From: Clostridium mediterraneense
GTDB taxonomy: Bacteria; Bacillota; Clostridia; Clostridiales; Clostridiaceae
Assembly: GCF_900091705.1 (NCBI RefSeq)
Contig: NZ_LT594785.1
Coordinates: 311,640 to 375,639, forward strand
Length of the DNA: 64,000 bases
Direction: 5' to 3'
Made by a program: the position numbers and the translations under genes. A model generated the notes under the pieces. It did not search any database and was not told the DNA's origin. It worked only from the letters and a program-made list of their open reading frames with translations. Shown here piece by piece: positions 35,339 to 44,345 of this stretch; positions within the stretch are counted from its first letter, which is position 1; every line of letters begins with the position of its first letter.

Positions 35339-35365
35339 ACTAAATCAACTTACTTGAATACTTTA
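35339..35365 (+). promoter_or_regulatory. Candidate SigK-type promoter of the csp gene
   Basis: AC (35339-35340), 16 bp, AATACTTTA (35357-35365): one mismatch from AC-N16/17-CATANNNTA. It lies about 30 nt before the ribosome site. csp and sleC of C. perfringens are expressed in the mother cell during sporulation, which fits. Confidence 0.4.
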
Positions 35366-35396
35366 TATATAGTAGAGTAATAAGTTTTAAATTGGG

Positions 35397-38300
35397 GTGA
35401 TTAACATAGAAACTAGTAGTTATTATTATAGGGATTTCATAAGTGGAGTACCTCAAGAAACTATAGATAATGTTATAAAGTTTATTTATGAGCATCAGGG
35501 GAGTAATGATTATATAGAAATTGTAGTTTTATTTGGGAATAATGCAGCTTTAGTTGCAGAGTCTGCTAAAGAAATAGGTGCAAAATTTGAAGACCTTGGA
35601 ATGGGCTATGGAATTATAGGTATAAAGGGAAGTGACTTTAGAAAGTTATCACAATTAAAAGGTGTTCAATATGCAGAGTTTCCTAAAATATTTACAACCA
35701 CAGGTATACAAAGTAATACTGCAAGTTGTATTCCAAGAGTTTGGGAGCAATACAATCTTAGTGGAAAAGGAGTTTTAATTGGATTTATTGATACTGGAAT
35801 AGATTATACTCATCCTTCTTTTCTTGATTCTACTGGTAAAACAAGAATTGAATATATATATGATATTTATACAGCAACATCATATAATAAAGCGCAAATA
35901 GATCAAGCTCTTGCTTCACCTGATCCACAATCAATAGTTCCAGAAGAAGACCTTATAGGACATGGGACAGCAGTAGCATCTGTTGCTGCCGGAGGTGGTA
36001 ATCTTGGAAGAAATAATTATGGTGTTGCTTATGAAGCTTCAATAGCTATGGTTAAAGTTACAGGTAAAGGTACTTTTACATCTATTTTAAGTACACAAAT
36101 TATGAGGGGACTTAAATTTCTTATTGATAAAAGTAATGAATCAAATATGCCTCTTGTTGTAAATATAAGTCTTAGTTCGAATGATGGGGCTCATAATGGA
36201 AGTAGTCTTATAGAAAAATATATTCAAGAATTTTCTCAGATTCAAAGAGTAGCTATTGTTATTGCAGCAGGAAATGAAGGTGAAGCAGGACATCACTATA
36301 GTTCTAATTTAGAACTTAGTAATGAAATTTTTTTCAATATAGCAGGTGGCGAAACAAATATGATTTTACAATTATATAAGCCACCACTATCTGAGATAAC
36401 TATAGAAGTTGTTGCACCTTCAGGACAAACAACTGGAAGAGTGTCAATTAATGAAGGTGCAAAAAGACTAAATCTTGGTGCTCAAAGATGTGTTATTTAT
36501 AATAGTGGTCCTAAACCTTTTGATGCTGCTGGTGAAATAAGTATTAATATAATTCCAAATGGAAATACCATTGATCCGGGAGAATGGCAGGTAAATATAA
36601 AAAGAATTAATCAATATGATGGTATTTTTGATATATGGTTACCTATTGCTGAGGCTTTAAGCCCTGATACAAAATTTTTGCAACCAGATCCTTTTAATAC
36701 ATTAGGAATTCCAGCAACTGTTGATGGGGTTATTTCTGTTGGAAGTTATGATTTTACTGCAAATAATTATTCTGCTTTTTCAGGTAGAGGAATACACCGA
36801 GTAGGAAGTATTAGAAAACCAGATTTGTTAGCTCCAGGTCAAAATATTATGGCAGCTAATGTAGGAGGTGGTTTTGCTCCGGAGACAGGAACTTCAGTTG
36901 CAGCACCTCAAGTAGCTGGTATGTGTGCACTTATTTTACAATGGGGAATTGTAAAAAATAATGATGCTTTTGTTTTTGGAGAAAGATTAAAATATTATTT
37001 AATTAAAGGAGCTAAAAGAACTAGAATGGATGTAGTTTATCCTACAAGAGAATCAGGGTATGGATTTATGTGTGGTGCAGATAGTATGAGTCTTTTAAGT
37101 AATGATACAAGTACTGGTGGTTTGTTATTAACTTCTGGGCAGGATGAAGAAGAGGAAAAATTAGTTTTTGCACCAAGTGGAGATAATAATGAATTAATTG
37201 ATATGAAAGATAAAAGAGCTACTCCTATACCAGGAAATATAACTAATCAAGATTTAAGTAATGTGAATATGTCTGTAAATTCTGATCCCATTTTAAATCC
37301 TAGTGGAAATCCAGATGTAAATCAAAGTTTAAATATAAGTCCAAATCAAGGAAGTATTAATTCTCCAGCTGGTGTAGTAACTAATGGAAATGCTATAAAT
37401 CAAGTCACAGGTGTTACTCAAAATATAAATCAAATAACACAATCTACTGGAGTAACTGGCTTAAATGTGGTAACAGGAGCAACTGGAGTAACTAATGAAA
37501 ATATTAATACAAATCAAGCCACAGGTGTTACTCAAAATTTAAATCAAATAACACAAATTACAGGAATAACTGGTCCAACTATGATAACAGGAGTTACTGG
37601 AGCAACATCTGTAACAGGAACAACTGGAGAAACTATATTTTCAGCAACCCAAGGATATGTAGATCTTAATATAGATAGTCAAACTGTTTATGGTAAAACA
37701 ACTAAGCTACATTATTTAACCACTGGATTTGTTGATTTTTTAGTTCAGTATAAAGGTGATTTAATTGCAGCTGTAGAAAAAATAAATGATAAGGCTTCAG
37801 CTTTTGCACTTGATAGAAATTATGCAATTGTTTCTGTAAGAGTTGAAGATTATAGACAGATTCTTTTATCAATTGATGAAATAGTTTATATAGATAGTGG
37901 TGGGGTTTATACTTTAGAAGCTGTAAGTCCGGCAGAAGCATCCCAAGCTAATACATTTCATTATAATCCATATTTAAATCTTACAGGTTATGGTACAATT
38001 ATCGGAATTATTGATACAGGAATTGATTATTTAAATAAAGATTTTATAAAAGCTGATAATACAACTAATATAATTAGAATATGGGATCAAGGAATTAGTA
38101 CTGGACCAACACCTAGCACTATATTTTTTGGAACTGAATATAAAGAACAGGATATAAATAGGGCATTAAATGAAAGTTTAAATGGAGGAGACCCATATTC
38201 AATAGTACCAAGTAGAGATATAAATGGACATGGAACTGCTATGGCAGGACTTATTGCAGGAAGAGGTAATAATGCAGAGCAAGGTATAGCTTTTGATGCA

Positions 38301-39560
38301 TCTATAGCTATGGTTAAATTACACACAGCTAATGAGCAGTATAGAAATTATTTTGGAACTAATGGTAAAACAGAATATCAATATAGAAATACAGATATTC
38401 TTCTTGGAATAAAATATTTATCAGACCTTGCTAAACAATTAGTAAAACCAATGGTAATTTTTATACCACTTGGAACTACAATAGGAGCACATGATGGAAG
38501 TTCAGTTATAGAAAGGTATATAGATGACATTTCACAAGATAGTGGACTTATTGTAGTTACATCAACAGGCAATCAAGGTCTTGCAGAAAATCATACAGCT
38601 GGAAAAATAGATAAACAAGGTGAAACAAAGAGTATAGAACTTTATGTAGATACAAATCAAACAGATTTACTTATGAATATATATATTACAAGGCCAGATA
38701 GAATGGGACTTTCAATTGTTTCTCCAGCTGGTGAAGCAGTTGGAAATATAACTCCTAAAAAGAGAGAGGGAACTGTAGTAAATTTTGTTCTTGAAGGAAG
38801 TAGTATGAATGTTATGTTTATTGAGCCAGATGAGCATACAGGTGATGAAATAATAGTAGTAAGGGCAACAAATCTTAGACCAGGAATATGGAATTTTGGA
38901 TTAATAGGTGAATATATAGTTAATGGTACCTATAATGCATGGCTTGTTCAAAGAGAACTTTTAGAACCAAAAACTAGATTTTTAAGTCCTACACAATATA
39001 CAACCTTGACACTTCCAGCAACATCATCTTATATAATTCCTGTTGCTTATTATAATCAAAATATTAATGCTACTGTTTCACAATCAGGAAGAGGTTATAC
39101 AAGAGATGGTAGAATATCGCCAATTATTGCAGCAGGTGGGGTAGATGCAATTGTAACAGCTCCTAATAATAGAAAAACAATGATGACAGGAGGAAGTATT
39201 GCAGGTGCAGTTATTTCAGGATGTTGTTGTCAACTTCTTCAATGGGGGATAGTAAATAAAAATGATGTAACTATGTATGCAAGAAAAGTACAAACTTATC
39301 TTATGAGAGGAACAGATCAAAGAATTGGAGATATATATCCAAATGAACAATGGGGATTTGGGGTTATTAATATGCAAAAGCTATTTGATAATATAAAAGG
39401 TTCTGTTTTATCAAATGATAAGAGTATAGGAACTAGTCCGGTTGGTTTTAGAGAAGATGAAAGAATATATATAGATACTGAAGAAGCAGGAATTATAGCT
39501 GTAAATAATAAAAATGAATTTAATATAGGAAGTTTATATATTAGGAATCCTATTATTTAA
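35397..39560 (+). CDS. Fused double Csp-type subtilisin germination protease
   Basis: 1,387 residues: prodomain (about 1-105), S8 protease I (about 110-570), Asn/Thr/Gly-rich linker (about 571-750), second prodomain-like part (about 751-850), S8 domain II (about 855-1340). Domain I has Asp132 (IDTGIDY), His189 (IGHGTA), oxyanion Asn293 (AAGNEG) and Ser500 (GTSVAAPQ). Domain II has Asp873, His945, Asn1059 and Ser1267, but the serine motif is altered (GGSIAGAV). Each domain carries the large insert typical of Csp proteases, which cleave pro-SleC in germinating spores; sleC follows. C. perfringens has separate cspA/B/C and C. difficile a CspBA fusion. There is no ATG start: GTG 35397 overlaps the ribosome site GGGGTGA, while ATA 35406 is ideally spaced. 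Confidence 0.9.
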   Translation: MINIETSSYYYRDFISGVPQETIDNVIKFIYEHQGSNDYIEIVVLFGNNAALVAESAKEIGAKFEDLGMGYGIIGIKGSDFRKLSQLKGVQYAEFPKIFTTTGIQSNTASCIPRVWEQYNLSGKGVLIGFIDTGIDYTHPSFLDSTGKTRIEYIYDIYTATSYNKAQIDQALASPDPQSIVPEEDLIGHGTAVASVAAGGGNLGRNNYGVAYEASIAMVKVTGKGTFTSILSTQIMRGLKFLIDKSNESNMPLVVNISLSSNDGAHNGSSLIEKYIQEFSQIQRVAIVIAAGNEGEAGHHYSSNLELSNEIFFNIAGGETNMILQLYKPPLSEITIEVVAPSGQTTGRVSINEGAKRLNLGAQRCVIYNSGPKPFDAAGEISINIIPNGNTIDPGEWQVNIKRINQYDGIFDIWLPIAEALSPDTKFLQPDPFNTLGIPATVDGVISVGSYDFTANNYSAFSGRGIHRVGSIRKPDLLAPGQNIMAANVGGGFAPETGTSVAAPQVAGMCALILQWGIVKNNDAFVFGERLKYYLIKGAKRTRMDVVYPTRESGYGFMCGADSMSLLSNDTSTGGLLLTSGQDEEEEKLVFAPSGDNNELIDMKDKRATPIPGNITNQDLSNVNMSVNSDPILNPSGNPDVNQSLNISPNQGSINSPAGVVTNGNAINQVTGVTQNINQITQSTGVTGLNVVTGATGVTNENINTNQATGVTQNLNQITQITGITGPTMITGVTGATSVTGTTGETIFSATQGYVDLNIDSQTVYGKTTKLHYLTTGFVDFLVQYKGDLIAAVEKINDKASAFALDRNYAIVSVRVEDYRQILLSIDEIVYIDSGGVYTLEAVSPAEASQANTFHYNPYLNLTGYGTIIGIIDTGIDYLNKDFIKADNTTNIIRIWDQGISTGPTPSTIFFGTEYKEQDINRALNESLNGGDPYSIVPSRDINGHGTAMAGLIAGRGNNAEQGIAFDASIAMVKLHTANEQYRNYFGTNGKTEYQYRNTDILLGIKYLSDLAKQLVKPMVIFIPLGTTIGAHDGSSVIERYIDDISQDSGLIVVTSTGNQGLAENHTAGKIDKQGETKSIELYVDTNQTDLLMNIYITRPDRMGLSIVSPAGEAVGNITPKKREGTVVNFVLEGSSMNVMFIEPDEHTGDEIIVVRATNLRPGIWNFGLIGEYIVNGTYNAWLVQRELLEPKTRFLSPTQYTTLTLPATSSYIIPVAYYNQNINATVSQSGRGYTRDGRISPIIAAGGVDAIVTAPNNRKTMMTGGSIAGAVISGCCCQLLQWGIVNKNDVTMYARKVQTYLMRGTDQRIGDIYPNEQWGFGVINMQKLFDNIKGSVLSNDKSIGTSPVGFREDERIYIDTEEAGIIAVNNKNEFNIGSLYIRNPII
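37398..37631 (+). repeat. Duplicated 117-bp unit encoding a collagen-like linker
   Basis: Two tandem copies of about 39 codons (residues 668-706 and 707-745) share NQ-TGVTQN-NQITQ followed by TG-V/I-TG triplets. Read as Gly-X-Thr, stretches such as GVTGATSVTGTTG resemble the collagen-like repeats of exosporium proteins. The DNA copies are about 80 percent alike, with several silent and a few amino-acid differences. Confidence 0.8.
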
Positions 39561-39562
39561 TC

Positions 39563-39590
39563 ACTCAAATAGAGAGAAAAGCATAAGATA
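39563..39590 (+). promoter_or_regulatory. Candidate SigK/SigE-type promoter of sleC
   Basis: AC (39563-39564), 17 bp, CATAAGATA (39582-39590), a full match to AC-N16/17-CATANNNTA in the 60-bp gap between csp and sleC. No terminator lies in the gap, so readthrough from csp is also likely. Confidence 0.45.
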
Positions 39591-39620
39591 AAGAGAAAAA
39601 TATAAAAGGAGACTAAAGCA

Positions 39621-40949
39621 GTGAGTGGAATAGGAAGATTAAGATGTCAATGTTTTAGTGGTAGTACAATACAGCCTGTAGGTAAGGCGAAAGTAACAGT
39701 AACTGATCCTCAAACTAAAAAAGAACAGGTTTTATATACAAATACTGTGGGAACTACAGAAGAAATAGAGCTTGAAACACCAGATATGTCAGCATCACAA
39801 AGTCCAGGTAATGTACCTTATTATTTATATGATGTAAAGGTAGAAAGAGAAGGATTCAATCCATTACAAATAAATGGAGCTCAAGTTTACCCAAATAGAG
39901 TTGCTATACAAAAATGTAATTTAGAGTTTTTAGATAATACTAGAGCTACTACTGTTAATGTTATAGATATATTAGCAAATACACTAGTAGGAAACTTTCC
40001 AGCTAAAATACCTGAAGACCCAATAAAACCTTTACCAAAGCCATCAGGCACTGTTGTTCTTCCAGAACCTGTAGTACCTCAATTTGTAGTAGTTCATGCT
40101 GGAACTCCTGATAATACAAGTGCTCCGAATTATACACTGCCTTATGCAGAGTATATAAAAAATGTTGCATCATCAGAAATATTTTCAACATGGCCAAATT
40201 CTACTATAAGGGCAAACATATATTGTATAATTTCATTTACACTTAATAGGATATATACTGAATGGTATAGAGGTAAGGGAAAGAATTTTGATATAACAAA
40301 TTCAACAGCTTATGACCAAGCCTTTGTTTATGGTAGAACTATTTATGATAATATAAGTGCTGTTGTTGATCAAATTTTCTCAACATTTGTTCAAAGACCA
40401 AATGAAAAACAACCACTATTAACTCAATATTGCAATGGAACTACAGTTACATGTCCTGATTGGCTTAGTCAATGGGGAAGTAAATATCTTGGAGACCAAG
40501 GAAATTCACCATATGAAATTTTAACTCATTATTTTGGATATGATCTTAATTTGGTCACAGCTCCTAAGGTTCAAGGTATACCACAATCTTTTCCAGGATA
40601 TATCTTAAAGCTTGGATATAATAATATTTATGTTAGAAGACTACAAGAGTACTTAAATTCAATTTCAAATAACTATCCTTTAATTCAAAAAGTTGCAGTT
40701 GATGGTAATTTTGGACCTGCAACAGCTAATGCAGTTAAAACTTATCAACAAATATTTAATTTACCTCAAACTGGAGAAGTTGATTATGCAACTTGGTATT
40801 CAATTTCAAACACTTATGTTGCTGTAAATAAATTAGCAGAACTTACTAGATCAATGTTAACAGATAATTATGATGAAGATGAAAACGGAATATTCTGTCC
40901 ACCAGTAATAAATGATTTAGTTAAGAATGTACCAATAGTAAAATATTAA
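39621..40949 (+). CDS. sleC: Spore cortex-lytic enzyme SleC, prepro-form
   Basis: 442 residues, close to the roughly 430-440 of known SleC proteins. The N-terminal part (about 1-120) is a carboxypeptidase-regulatory-like beta domain with TVTDPQTKKEQVLYTNT; a central catalytic region follows (about 165-310, SSEIFSTWPNSTIRANIYC); the C-terminus (about 335-400) is a peptidoglycan-binding domain with VRRLQEYLNSISNNYP and VDGNFGPATANAVKTYQ. SleC is stored as an inactive precursor in the spore and cut by Csp proteases to degrade cortex peptidoglycan on germination. The GTG start follows AAAGGAGAC. Directly downstream of the fused csp gene. Confidence 0.9.
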   Translation: MSGIGRLRCQCFSGSTIQPVGKAKVTVTDPQTKKEQVLYTNTVGTTEEIELETPDMSASQSPGNVPYYLYDVKVEREGFNPLQINGAQVYPNRVAIQKCNLEFLDNTRATTVNVIDILANTLVGNFPAKIPEDPIKPLPKPSGTVVLPEPVVPQFVVVHAGTPDNTSAPNYTLPYAEYIKNVASSEIFSTWPNSTIRANIYCIISFTLNRIYTEWYRGKGKNFDITNSTAYDQAFVYGRTIYDNISAVVDQIFSTFVQRPNEKQPLLTQYCNGTTVTCPDWLSQWGSKYLGDQGNSPYEILTHYFGYDLNLVTAPKVQGIPQSFPGYILKLGYNNIYVRRLQEYLNSISNNYPLIQKVAVDGNFGPATANAVKTYQQIFNLPQTGEVDYATWYSISNTYVAVNKLAELTRSMLTDNYDEDENGIFCPPVINDLVKNVPIVKY

Positions 40950-40954
40950 AAGAT

Positions 40955-40984
40955 AAAGGCTGCCTCTGATGAGACAGCCTTTTA
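40955..40984. terminator. Terminator between sleC and the convergent YkvI gene
   Basis: AAAGGCTG-CTC pairs with GAG-CAGCCTTT across TGAT. It serves sleC and, on the other strand, the transporter gene. Confidence 0.85.
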
Positions 40985-40987
40985 ATT

Positions 40988-42040
40988 TTATTTTTCGCCC
41001 TTCTTTAAGTAAAAAATAAAACATTGAACTATAAACACTAAACTAAGTGCACCAAAAATAGGATAAAGAGTTTTTATAAGATTTGAAAATCCTATTTGTG
41101 ATATAGGTAGTGCTATAAGCAATACTAAGAAAATTCCCTTTTTAAAGTTTAAGTTAAATGATTGCTTTAATGTTTGAGCTATAGAGAATACATCTGAAAC
41201 TTCTGTTGAGAACATTTCTCCAAGAATTATTGCCATTAACATTACTTGAATTGGTTTACCAAATCTATCAGCTACATAAAGTAAAGGAATTTCATATTCA
41301 TATATTTTAGGCTGATTAACAATAAGCATAAGATTTATGAATACACATAATAGAGTTAAAATTATAGCTCCAAGGGCAATTCCTTTAAACATTGTTTTTC
41401 TATTTCCGTATTTAGTACTTATGGGAACTATTACTCCACAACAGCAAAGAACATTATATCCAGCATAGAGAATAGTTGAAATAATCCAACCATTAGCTTT
41501 ATGTGATTCAAGGGCAAATAATTTTATAGGATTTAGAGTATCACCTGAAAAGAAGATATAAAGAATAGTAATAGTTCCTATTACAAAAATAAGAGTTGGA
41601 ACTATTACAGAATTTATTTCTACTAAACCATTTGTTCCTCTAAGTAAAGTAAGTGCAGCAATTGTAAGCATTATTAATGTTCCAACAATCTTAGGAATTC
41701 CAAAAAACTGATTTATAAGGGCTCCGCTTCCTGCAAGAATTATCGATGCACTAGAAATTAAGTAAAGTGTTGTTACTACTCCTGTAATTTTTCCCAAGAA
41801 GTTAGGACTAACAAGTGAAATTACTTCACTATAAGATTTTAGATTATTTTCTATACTTATTTTTGATATGATCGAACATAAAAGTATGTAAAATAGACCT
41901 GTAAATATTATTCCAAAGATACTTCTAACACCATATACAGTAAAAAAATTAGCTATTTCTTTACCAGAAGCAAGTCCTGCCCCAACTATCGTCCCAATAA
42001 ATATAGCTGCTATTTGAAAAACTTGTTTCCCATCTTTCAA
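40988..42040 (-). CDS. YkvI-type LeuT-fold membrane transporter
   Basis: 350 residues from a TTG at 42040, chosen because AGGGGGGAT lies 5 nt upstream and the hydrophobic part starts at once (DGKQVFQIAAIFIGTIVGAG). A longer frame to ATG 42106 would have no ribosome site. About ten membrane helices are visible. The block GTIVGAGLASGKEIANFF fits the YkvI family, predicted LeuT-fold transporters of unknown substrate, related to amino-acid/branched-chain carriers. Monocistronic and divergent from the lipoprotein gene. Confidence 0.82.
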   Translation of the reverse strand: MKDGKQVFQIAAIFIGTIVGAGLASGKEIANFFTVYGVRSIFGIIFTGLFYILLCSIISKISIENNLKSYSEVISLVSPNFLGKITGVVTTLYLISSASIILAGSGALINQFFGIPKIVGTLIMLTIAALTLLRGTNGLVEINSVIVPTLIFVIGTITILYIFFSGDTLNPIKLFALESHKANGWIISTILYAGYNVLCCCGVIVPISTKYGNRKTMFKGIALGAIILTLLCVFINLMLIVNQPKIYEYEIPLLYVADRFGKPIQVMLMAIILGEMFSTEVSDVFSIAQTLKQSFNLNFKKGIFLVLLIALPISQIGFSNLIKTLYPIFGALSLVFIVQCFIFYLKKGEK

Positions 42041-42178
42041 AAAAATCCCCCCTAAATTTAATCTTCCATATGATAAATATACAAAGATGAGATTATGTTT
42101 ATTCATAAAAGTAGTAAATAGTTTTCTAAAATCTTGGAAAACTAAAATATAAAAGCAAGTTATAGGGAGATAATAGAT

Positions 42179-43276
42179 GTGAAAAAGATAGTAGTAATTT
42201 TATTAAGTTTCTTAATGTTATTTTTAGTTTCCTGTGATAAAAAAGATAAAGAGGATCATGTAGCACAAAATTTTAATTTTGATAGTGAAAAAGCAATGGA
42301 GCTTGGGAGAGAAGCAATGGATGCTATTGCCCATAATAATTTAAAAGAATTAGAGGGAATTAGTGATTCAGAGGTTGTGGATGCAATTAAAGTACAAGAT
42401 AAGAGTACTTATAATATAACTGCTTATCAATTGCTTGATGCTGTTCAAAGAGGGAAAAAAGAGATGTATAAGTTTAATGTTGCTAAAGCAGTTAAATCTG
42501 AACCGAAGGCGATATTAGAGGAGTATTACATAAGAGTAGATAAAAAAGAAGATGATAAATACCAAATTGGTAAGATATCAGGTTCAGATAGTATATTTGC
42601 AGAAGCTCAAGGGCAACAAGTAAGAATTAGATTTAAAGATAAGGTGAATATGGATACTTTGATTAAACTTTCAGAAATACCAAGTGAGGCTTATATTAAG
42701 AGTGTATCAAGTGATATAAGAAGAGTTCCGGTTCCTAAAAAAAGCTTTAAAGCAATAGGACTTTCATTTGAGCAAAAGTTTGCTATGATAGCAACTGTTG
42801 AAGATAATAGATCTTATGTTGCAGTATTAGAGTTTAATCAGCTTCCTCCATCAGGTGGTTCATCAGATAAAGGAGGAGATAGTTCAAAGGCAGCAGGTCA
42901 AGATATGAGTATATCTTCAGGGCTACAGCAAGTTCTTGAAAAAAGTATAGCAACTAAAATAACAACATTAGATATTTTTAAGGATATTGATATTGATTAT
43001 TTAATCTTTTCTAATGATGGCAAATATAATATTATTAGCTACAAAAACGAATATGGTGTAAGTAGATTTAAATTATATAAGAATGCTGGAGATAAGGTGA
43101 AATTAAATTTTGATGATTTATTTGATCCAGAGAAATATGAGATAACTTATTTAAGTTGTCAGTATGAGAAACTTAAGTTTAATGTCAAAGCAGCTGAGGG
43201 CAAAGAAGGTATAAGAAAAGAAGTTATAGGAACATATTCCTTAGATTTAGAGGATATGAAAGTACAAAAAATATAG
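42179..43276 (+). CDS. Lipoprotein of unknown function
   Basis: 365 residues. A signal peptide with lipobox LVSC (Cys19) is followed by a charged mature protein, with a Ser/Gly/Lys-rich spacer at about 224-240 (SGGSSDKGGDSSKAAG) separating two soluble parts. No known domain is recognised. The GTG start at 42179 has GGGAGA 8 nt upstream. It faces outward on the membrane surface. The next gene is a radical SAM protein 106 bp away, separated by a weak hairpin; no functional link is evident. Confidence 0.75.
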   Translation: MKKIVVILLSFLMLFLVSCDKKDKEDHVAQNFNFDSEKAMELGREAMDAIAHNNLKELEGISDSEVVDAIKVQDKSTYNITAYQLLDAVQRGKKEMYKFNVAKAVKSEPKAILEEYYIRVDKKEDDKYQIGKISGSDSIFAEAQGQQVRIRFKDKVNMDTLIKLSEIPSEAYIKSVSSDIRRVPVPKKSFKAIGLSFEQKFAMIATVEDNRSYVAVLEFNQLPPSGGSSDKGGDSSKAAGQDMSISSGLQQVLEKSIATKITTLDIFKDIDIDYLIFSNDGKYNIISYKNEYGVSRFKLYKNAGDKVKLNFDDLFDPEKYEITYLSCQYEKLKFNVKAAEGKEGIRKEVIGTYSLDLEDMKVQKI

Positions 43277-43286
43277 TATAATAAGT

Positions 43287-43316
43287 AAGGGGATGGCTCA
43301 AGAGAGACATTCCCTT
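43287..43316 (+). terminator. Probable terminator of the lipoprotein gene
   Basis: AAGGGGATGGCTC pairs with GAGACATTCCCTT, using two G-U/mismatch positions, followed by GATTTT. The T-run is weak. Confidence 0.6.
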
Positions 43317-43382
43317 GATTTTCATATAGAATTTTTAATTTTTATATAAATACATTAAAAGAGGAAAAGGTGAGATAAAAAG

Positions 43383-44318
43383 ATGAACGAAGATAAAAAA
43401 TGGGGAGATAAAAGGTATAATAGCTTAAACTATTTCCTAAGAAATAAATTTGGAGAAAAAGTTTTTAAGATAAGTTTAGATGGTGGATTTACTTGTCCAA
43501 ATAGAGATGGAAAGGTTGCAAAGGGAGGATGTACTTTTTGTAGTTCAAGAGGGTCAGGAGACTTTGCAGGTTCAAGAATTCAACCAATTAGCGAACAGTT
43601 TGAAAATATTAAAATTATGATGAATAAGAAGTGGAAGAGTGATAAGTATATTGCATATTTCCAAGCATATACTAATACTTATGCTCCAGTAGAAGAGTTG
43701 AGACAAAAATATGAAGAGGCAATAAATAAAGAAGGTGTTGTAGCTTTAGCACTTGGAACAAGACCTGATTGTATTGACGATGAAGTTTTAGACCTTTTAG
43801 AAGAAATTAATAAAAAGCTTTATGTTTGGGTAGAGATAGGACTTCAAACTATTCATAATGAAACAGCTAGAGCTTTTAATAGAGGTTATGATTTAGAAGT
43901 ATTTGATAAAGCAATTGAAGGCTTAAAATCAAGAGGTATAGATACTGTTGTTCATGCTATTTTTGGACTTCCAGGTGAAACTAGAGAACAAATGCTTGAA
44001 ACAGTAGATTATATAGCTAAAACAGGGGTTAGAGGAGTTAAGTTCCATCTTCTTCATTTAATGAAGAATACAAGAATGGTTAAAGATTATGAAGAGGGTA
44101 GACTTAAGTTCTTAACTCAAGATGAATATGTTAGCCTAGTTTGTGAAGCTATTTCAAGAGTGCCAGAAGATATGGTAGTTCATAGATTAACAGGTGATGC
44201 TCCAAGAGATATGCTTATAGGACCTATGTGGAGTCTTAAAAAATGGGAGATTCTAAATGCTATAGATAAAACTTTAGAAGATAATAATCTTTATCAAGGT
44301 AAAAACTTTAAAGCTTAA
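43383..44318 (+). CDS. TIGR01212 family radical SAM protein (YtqA/YhcC type)
   Basis: 311 residues. The 4Fe-4S cysteines lie in GGFTCPNRDGKVAKGGCTFC, the spaced C-X(n)-CXXC arrangement of this family rather than the plain CX3CX2C. VHAIFGLPGETREQMLE and FHLLHLMKNTRM are further family blocks. The reaction of these proteins is not established here; members have been linked to tRNA modification or coenzyme biosynthesis. The ATG follows AAAGGTGAG. comB follows after 27 bp, so the two form a unit. Confidence 0.88.
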   Translation: MNEDKKWGDKRYNSLNYFLRNKFGEKVFKISLDGGFTCPNRDGKVAKGGCTFCSSRGSGDFAGSRIQPISEQFENIKIMMNKKWKSDKYIAYFQAYTNTYAPVEELRQKYEEAINKEGVVALALGTRPDCIDDEVLDLLEEINKKLYVWVEIGLQTIHNETARAFNRGYDLEVFDKAIEGLKSRGIDTVVHAIFGLPGETREQMLETVDYIAKTGVRGVKFHLLHLMKNTRMVKDYEEGRLKFLTQDEYVSLVCEAISRVPEDMVVHRLTGDAPRDMLIGPMWSLKKWEILNAIDKTLEDNNLYQGKNFKA

Positions 44319-44345
44319 TTAAAAATTAAGAAATGGGGAAGAGTT

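Noticed and set aside
35087-35396. DnaA-box cluster as the chromosome origin
   Set aside because: No dnaA, dnaN or recF nearby and no long AT-rich unwinding region with the usual trio elements that I could identify.
37702-38572. Several frames on the - strand within the csp fusion
   Set aside because: Shadows of the coding strand; no ribosome site and no recognisable product.
36000-39560. Csp fusion as an assembly join of two genes
   Set aside because: The linker is a continuous, in-frame, repeat-bearing stretch with normal codon use; I see no break. An independent assembly would still be useful.
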